A stretch of DNA of 64,000 nucleotides from JBCBKL01 sp963922565 (GTDB lineage Bacteria; Pseudomonadota; Alphaproteobacteria; Rhodobacterales; Rhodobacteraceae), in assembly GCA_963922565.1 (NCBI GenBank), contig CAWUIQ010000010.1, positions 33,981 to 97,980 on the forward strand. The letters run 5' to 3'. Below, piece by piece: positions 59,330 through 64,000 of this stretch. The notes below the pieces were generated by a model. The model was not told where the DNA came from. It worked only from the letters and a program-made list of their open reading frames with translations, and made no database searches. Each line of letters opens with the position of its first letter. Within the stretch, counting starts at the first letter, position 1. Made by a program: the position numbers and the translations under genes.

Positions 59330-60622
59330 ATGAATGCGCTATCCGCACGGGGCCGGGTCTTTCTGTTTCTGCAAGGGCCGCACGGCCCCTTCTTCTATAG
59401 ACTTGGCCGAATCCTGCAGACAGCTGGTGGCACGGTCTGGCGGGTCGGCTTCAACGCGGGCGACCGGGCATTCTGGCGTGACCGCAACACCTATATTCCC
59501 TATCGCGGCAAACCTGACGACTGGGGCGACACACTCGCAGGGCTGCTGGAAGACAAGGCCGTCACCGACATCGTTCTTTACGGTGATACCCGTGGCATCC
59601 ACACAACCGCGATCGAACATGCGCGGGCCAGGGGCATCACGATCCACGTCTTTGAAGAAGGGTATCTGCGGCCCTATTGGGCGACCTATGAACGGGACGG
59701 GTCGAACGGCAATTCGCGCCTGATCGACATGACGCTCCCGATGATGGAGGCGGCCCTTGACCGGTCCGACATCGAAGCGCCGCTGCCGCCCGCCCATTGG
59801 GGCGATACCCGCGAACACATCTGGTACGGGGCGCTGTACCATTGGTGTATCCTGTTCCTGAACAGGTCTTACAGAGGGTTCAGATCCCATCGGGAGATCA
59901 GCGTCGCACGCGAATTCCGCCTTTACCTGATGCGGCTTCTGCTTTTGCCGACCCATGCCGTCGACCGGTACCGCGCCACGCGGCGGATCCTGCGCGGCGG
60001 CTTTCCCTACCATCTCGTGCTGCTGCAGCTCGCGCATGACAGCAACTTCCGCAACCATTCGCCTTTTGGGTCCATCGACGAATTTCTCGAGACCGTGATC
60101 GACGGTTTCGCTGCGGGCGCTCCGGTGCACCACCACCTCGTGTTCAAGGCGCACCCGCTGGAAGACGGGCGGGTGCCCCTGCGACCCAAGATCAGGGCCA
60201 TCGCCAAGGCACGCGGCATCGAGAACCGTGTGCACTTTGTTCGCGGCGGCAAGCTTGCCCGCCTTCTGAACGACGTGCGCAGCGCCGTGACCGTGAATTC
60301 GACGGCGGGCCAACAGGCATTGTGGCGCGGTATTCCGCTGAAAGCCTTCGGGCGCGCGGTCTATGCCAAGGATGCGTTCGTGTCGGATCAGTCGCTTCGG
60401 TCGTTCTTTGCAGCACCCATGCGGCCCGATGCGCGGGCATACCGCGAATTCAGGCGCTACCTGCTTGAAACCAGCCAGATTCCCGGCAGCTTCTATTCCG
60501 CCCGGGGTCGGCGACAGCTGCTCAGGCTGGTTGTCGACATGATGCTTTCCCCCAGCGATCCCTATGACGCACTGGTTCAGGGCGCCGCGACACCAAGGCA
60601 ACACTTATCGGCGGTTGAGTGA
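59330..60622 (+). CDS. Capsule polysaccharide export/biosynthesis protein, KpsS-like
   Basis: The 430-residue protein starts with RVFLFLQGPHGPFFYRLGRIL and has the capsule biosynthesis domain (PF05159 type) with HLVFKAHPLEDGR and TVNSTAGQQALWRGIP, the His-Pro and Thr-Ala/Ser motifs of KpsS Kdo-transferases. It would add Kdo to the lipid anchor of a group 2-type capsule, with KpsC. ATG 59330 is preferred for homology and for the CtrA box; ATG at 59309 would add 7 residues. It is followed by the Wza-like and KpsC-like genes. Confidence 0.87.
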   Translation: MNALSARGRVFLFLQGPHGPFFYRLGRILQTAGGTVWRVGFNAGDRAFWRDRNTYIPYRGKPDDWGDTLAGLLEDKAVTDIVLYGDTRGIHTTAIEHARARGITIHVFEEGYLRPYWATYERDGSNGNSRLIDMTLPMMEAALDRSDIEAPLPPAHWGDTREHIWYGALYHWCILFLNRSYRGFRSHREISVAREFRLYLMRLLLLPTHAVDRYRATRRILRGGFPYHLVLLQLAHDSNFRNHSPFGSIDEFLETVIDGFAAGAPVHHHLVFKAHPLEDGRVPLRPKIRAIAKARGIENRVHFVRGGKLARLLNDVRSAVTVNSTAGQQALWRGIPLKAFGRAVYAKDAFVSDQSLRSFFAAPMRPDARAYREFRRYLLETSQIPGSFYSARGRRQLLRLVVDMMLSPSDPYDALVQGAATPRQHLSAVE

Positions 60623-60734
60623 CGAGGCTGGTAATGTGGTGGATTTGCCACTAACGCTTTGTTAGGTTTGGCCGAAAACCGATGGTCGACAGAACGATCG
60701 GGGCAGGGAATAACTTGGTCGAGGAGACCACACA

Positions 60735-61868
60735 GTGACGGTAAGAAAGGCTCCATGGGTTCGCCCCATTGCAATGCTTTGTGCATTGCTGGTGGTCGGA
60801 GCATGTGGCTTGCCCAGAGTTGGCCCCAACAAAAGCAATATCTTCGCAGGATCCGTGCAGCGGCAGGGCGACGCCTTTGTCGTGTCGGTCAATGACCGGG
60901 TAACGCTGGCCACTGCCGTGATGCCGACGGTCGGCTTTTCGGATCAGTTCAAAAAGGCGCCGCCGCTTGGTTCTGACGTCATCCGTCCGGGTGACGTGCT
61001 GGGGCTGACGGTCTGGGAAAACGTCGATGACGGGCTTTTGGCCGGTGAGGCACAGAACGCCACGATTCTCGATGAGGTTCAGGTCGACGGGTCGGGCTTT
61101 ATCTTCGTGCCCTATGCCGGGCGCATCCGCGCCGCCGACAACACGCCGGACGGCATCCGCCGGATCATCACCGACCGGCTGGGCGATCAGACCCCGGACC
61201 CGCAGGTCGAGGTGCGGCGGCTTGCCGGTGACGGCTCGACCGTTTCGGTCATCGGTGCCGTGGGCGGACAGGGTGTTTACCCGATCGAACGGTCCACGCT
61301 GACGCTGGCCACGATGCTCGCAAAAGCCGGCGGTGTGACCATCGAACCTGAGATCGCGCAGATCACTGTCTTGCGCGGTCAGCAATCCGGCCAGGTCTGG
61401 TTCGAAGATCTTTACAGCGATCCGACACTCGACATTGCGCTGCGCCCCGGCGACCGCATTCTCGTCGACGAAGATCAGCGGACATTTACGGCCCTTGGCG
61501 CAACCCGCAGCCAGGCGCGCGTTCCCTTCGAAAAGCAGACCATCTCGGTGCTTGAGGCCATCGCGCAGGTCGGCGGCCTCGTGCCCTCATCCTCGGATCC
61601 GACCGGCGTTTTCGTGCTGCGCAACGAAGCGGCTGAAGTGGCCAACCAGGTCATGGGCCGCGACGATCTGATCGGCGATCAGCGCATGGTCTACGTCCTC
61701 GACTTGACCGAGCCCAACGGCCTGTTTCTGGCGCGCGACTTCGTCATTCGCGACGAAGATACGGTTTACGTGACCGAAGCACCCTATGCGCAATGGGCCA
61801 AGACCCTCTCGCTGCTGACCGGGTCGCTGACGCCGATTGCAAGCGTCCAGCAGCTGACGGGCAATTAG
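60735..61868 (+). CDS. Polysaccharide export lipoprotein, Wza/KpsD type
   Basis: The 377-residue protein has a lipoprotein signal ending LLVVGAC (Cys near 24), a polysaccharide export domain (DVIRPGDVLGLTVWENVDDG) and SLBB-like repeats (SVIGAVGGQGVYPIE, TFTALGATRSQARVPF). It would form the outer-membrane/periplasmic part of the capsule exporter. The GTG start has GAGGAGA 7 bases upstream. The inner-membrane ABC exporter (KpsM/KpsT) is not in the window. Confidence 0.9.
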   Translation: MTVRKAPWVRPIAMLCALLVVGACGLPRVGPNKSNIFAGSVQRQGDAFVVSVNDRVTLATAVMPTVGFSDQFKKAPPLGSDVIRPGDVLGLTVWENVDDGLLAGEAQNATILDEVQVDGSGFIFVPYAGRIRAADNTPDGIRRIITDRLGDQTPDPQVEVRRLAGDGSTVSVIGAVGGQGVYPIERSTLTLATMLAKAGGVTIEPEIAQITVLRGQQSGQVWFEDLYSDPTLDIALRPGDRILVDEDQRTFTALGATRSQARVPFEKQTISVLEAIAQVGGLVPSSSDPTGVFVLRNEAAEVANQVMGRDDLIGDQRMVYVLDLTEPNGLFLARDFVIRDEDTVYVTEAPYAQWAKTLSLLTGSLTPIASVQQLTGN

Positions 61869-61871
61869 GAT

Positions 61872-63860
61872 TTGGCTAAGGCGGATCGGGCGCGCCTATA
61901 CGTCTACAACCTTGGCTTCCTGACCCAGAAACGTGTCCGCCGCATTCTCGACCTAGCAGGCTATGAGGTCCGCATCGGTCGCCCGACCGAGGGCGATCTG
62001 GTCGGCGTCTGGGGCAAAAGCCCGACCGCGCATCGGGGCGAGGCCGCCGCCGAAAAGCATGGTACCGACATTGTCCGCGTCGAAGATGCGTTCCTCCGCT
62101 CGCTCATGCCGGGGCGGACCGGTGCGCCACCGCTGGGCCTGCTGATCGACAAACAGGGGGTGCATTTCGACCCCGCGCAGCCCTCGGATCTTGAGACGAT
62201 ACTTGCCACCGAACCGCTGGATGACACCGCGTTGCTCGACCGGGCAAGGGCCGGGATCACGCGCCTGCAGGAAACACATCTGACCAAGTACACAGCGTTC
62301 GATGCCGATATCGACGCGCCCGATCCCGGCTATGTGCTGGTGGTCGACCAGACCCGCGACGATGCCGCGATCACAGCCAGCAAGGCCGACCGCAACCGGT
62401 TTCTTGAGATGCTCTTTGTCGCGCAAGAGGAAAACCCCGGCGCGCAGATCCTGATCAAGACCCACCCCGAAACCAAGGCCGGGCTGCGCGACGGGTATTT
62501 CGAGGCGCAGGACATATCGGACCGCGTGTCATTCTTTGACGAGGCCATCAGCCCGTGGCGGCTGCTGGATGGGGCCGTCGGCGTCTACACCGTGTCCTCG
62601 CAATTCGGGTTCGAGGCCATTCTGGCCGGGCACAAACCCCGGGTCTTCGGTCAGCCGTTCTATGCCGGGTGGGGCCTGACGAGCGATGAAAACCCCGTTT
62701 ATCGCCGCCAACGCAACCTGACCCGCGCCCAGCTCTTTGCGGGTGCGATGCTGCTTTATCCCACCTGGTACGATCCGCATCGCGACCGGCTCTGCGACTT
62801 CGAAACCGCGGTCGAGGCGCTGGCCGCTGAAACCCGTGCCTGGCGCGAGGATCAACGCGGTTGGGTCGCAAGCGAGATCCGGATGTGGAAGCGGCGCCAC
62901 ATGCAGCAGTTCTTTGGCGGATCCCGCGCCGTCGCCTTCGAAAACGACCCGGCCAAGGCCAAGGCCGAAGGGCGGCCCTGGATGGTCTGGGCCAGCAAGG
63001 CCGATGATCATCATACCGGCGCGGTTCGGGTCGAGGATGGTTTCCTGCGATCCCGGGGTCTGGGCGCCGAATTGATCCCGCCCCTGTCACTCGTTCTGGA
63101 CCGGCAAGGGATCTACTATGATCCGTCCGAACCCAGCGACCTGGAAAGCCTGATCCGCGCGCGGGCCGAGCTGCGCCCCGATCAGGCCCGCCGCGCCGAA
63201 CGCCTGATCGCCGCACTGACCTCGGGGGGCCTCAGCAAGTACAATCTCGGCGGCAAGGCCCACGTGCTGCCACAGGGCAAACGCATCCTCGTGATCGGGC
63301 AGGTGGAGGACGATGCCTCGGTCGATTTGGGGGCTGGTTCCATCCGCACCAACGAAGATCTGGTTGCCGCCGCGCGGGACCGGCACCCAGATGATTTCCT
63401 GATCTACAAACCCCACCCGGACGTCGAAGCGGGCCTGCGGACCGGGCCAATGGATGCCGCCGCGCTCGCCGATCTGGTGGCCGAAGAGACGGATATCGCA
63501 ACCCTGCTGGGGCAGGTCGACTGCGTCTGGACCATGACATCGCTGGCGGGGTTCGAGGCCCTGCTGCGCGGTATCGACGTGGTAGTGACCGGCGCGCCGT
63601 TCTATGCGGGCTGGGGCCTGACAGAAGACCTGGGCGAGATCCCCGATCGCCGCAACGTTCAGGTTTCGCTGCCCGGCCTCGTCCATGCGACGCTGATCGA
63701 CTATCCGCGCTATCGCGACCCCAAGACCGGCCTGCCCTGCCCTGTCGAGGTGATCGTCGAGCGGTTGATCGAACGGGAAATTCCCAAGCCGGGGCCGTTC
63801 AATCGTGGCCTTTCGAAACTGCAGGGCATTTTTGCCAGCCAGTCAGCCCTATGGCGCTGA
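61872..63860 (+). CDS. Capsule polysaccharide biosynthesis protein KpsC-like (dual Kdo transferase)
   Basis: The 662-residue protein consists of two related halves, as in KpsC. Each half has VEDAFLRS or VEDGFLRSRGLGAE, DPAQPSDLE or DPSEPSDLE, IKTHPET or YKPHPDV, and FGQPFYAGWGLT or TGAPFYAGWGLT. The repeat length is about 330 residues. KpsC builds the poly-Kdo linker of lipid-anchored capsule with KpsS. It starts at TTG directly after the stop of the export gene in the same frame; the AGGA is very close to the TTG, so the start is uncertain. Confidence 0.92.
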   Translation: MAKADRARLYVYNLGFLTQKRVRRILDLAGYEVRIGRPTEGDLVGVWGKSPTAHRGEAAAEKHGTDIVRVEDAFLRSLMPGRTGAPPLGLLIDKQGVHFDPAQPSDLETILATEPLDDTALLDRARAGITRLQETHLTKYTAFDADIDAPDPGYVLVVDQTRDDAAITASKADRNRFLEMLFVAQEENPGAQILIKTHPETKAGLRDGYFEAQDISDRVSFFDEAISPWRLLDGAVGVYTVSSQFGFEAILAGHKPRVFGQPFYAGWGLTSDENPVYRRQRNLTRAQLFAGAMLLYPTWYDPHRDRLCDFETAVEALAAETRAWREDQRGWVASEIRMWKRRHMQQFFGGSRAVAFENDPAKAKAEGRPWMVWASKADDHHTGAVRVEDGFLRSRGLGAELIPPLSLVLDRQGIYYDPSEPSDLESLIRARAELRPDQARRAERLIAALTSGGLSKYNLGGKAHVLPQGKRILVIGQVEDDASVDLGAGSIRTNEDLVAAARDRHPDDFLIYKPHPDVEAGLRTGPMDAAALADLVAEETDIATLLGQVDCVWTMTSLAGFEALLRGIDVVVTGAPFYAGWGLTEDLGEIPDRRNVQVSLPGLVHATLIDYPRYRDPKTGLPCPVEVIVERLIEREIPKPGPFNRGLSKLQGIFASQSALWR

Positions 63861-64000
63861 GCGCGTCCAGACATGCATCAGATCCGGCCCGACGGGTCGG
63901 CTTTCGCGCAGGGTGAAGCGCACGGCTTCGTTGAGCCGCCCAAGTCCCAGAGCGCCGATATTGGGCAGACCCTCGGCACCGATCGTCACGCCCGCGGTAA
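63849..64000 (-). CDS. 3' end of an unidentified gene, continuing beyond the window
   Basis: A minus-strand frame runs open from the window end to a TAG at 63849-63851, with 49 residues (including GLGRLNEAVRFTLRESRP and LMHVWTRSAP) of good coding character. It overlaps the kpsC-like 3' end by 12 bases, convergently. Too little is visible to name the product. Position next to capsule genes suggests, but does not prove, a link. Confidence 0.5.
   Translation of the reverse strand, partial: TAGVTIGAEGLPNIGALGLGRLNEAVRFTLRESRPVGPDLMHVWTRSAP

Noticed and set aside
59339..60604. 421-codon minus-strand frame opposite the kpsS-like gene
   Set aside because: Antisense shadow of a gene with clear KpsS motifs.

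Overview
The window looks like a chromosomal segment of an alphaproteobacterium of the Rhodobacteraceae (Roseobacter group). This is inferred from gene content and style: G+C near 60%, tightly packed operons with ATGA, TGATG or TAATG overlaps, a plant/alphaproteobacterial-type gshA, a RutR-type TetR regulator beside reductive pyrimidine catabolism genes, a RibB fused to a degenerate RibA-like domain, a VPLPA-type C-terminal sorting signal, and a CtrA-like TTAA-N7-TTAA box. I saw no rRNA, tRNA, CRISPR array, intact insertion sequence or prophage.

Layout. 1-10.3 kb: a nine-gene minus-strand operon with a divergent LysR regulator. It holds a maleylacetate reductase, a Liv-type ABC importer (binding protein, two ATPases, two permeases), a phenol/resorcinol-type FAD monooxygenase, an intradiol (hydroxyquinol-type) dioxygenase and a beta-keto acid cleavage enzyme (BKACE) cut by the window edge. 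Together these could import an aromatic acid or phenol, hydroxylate it, open the ring, reduce maleylacetate to 3-oxoadipate and finish with a BKACE instead of the usual CoA-transferase and thiolase. 10.6-23.7 kb: housekeeping and small conserved genes (gshA, rsmE, ubiA, an OmpA-family envelope protein, ASCH, AhpD-like, DUF427, a barrel-like outer-membrane protein, a DUF900-type lipoprotein hydrolase, a VPLPA-CTERM protein, ettA).

23.7-26.7 kb: a likely accessory segment. A decayed second copy of the ettA 3' end lies 1.8 kb downstream of ettA, and the genes between the copies are a methyltransferase and a DUF1353-like lipoprotein. Next comes a lower-G+C DUF3800 gene broken by one in-frame stop and preceded by a promoter and two hairpins, the second terminator-like. 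26.7-29 kb: cutA, a membrane protein, an L,D-transpeptidase and small genes.

29-37.3 kb: a pyrimidine catabolism and uptake operon (amidohydrolase, 106-aa protein, dihydropyrimidinase, a uracil-DNA-glycosylase-like protein, ABC transporter), ending in a clear terminator and headed by a perfect RutR-type palindrome beside a divergent RutR-like gene. 37.5-41.7 kb: an RND efflux pair. 41.7-45 kb: moaE, moaD, pgsA, uvrC. 45.3-53 kb: a FolM-like reductase, a cation/Ca antiporter, a 53-aa zinc-ribbon membrane protein, an S49 peptidase, an ABC-2 exporter, an EamA transporter and two nucleases. 53.2-55.8 kb: an HxlR regulator with divergent glutathione transferase, and a quinone oxidoreductase. 55.8-59.2 kb: the riboflavin operon ribE-orf-ribB-ribH-nusB. 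59.3-63.9 kb: capsule export genes (KpsS-, Wza/KpsD- and KpsC-like). The last 150 bases carry the 3' end of an unidentified minus-strand gene.
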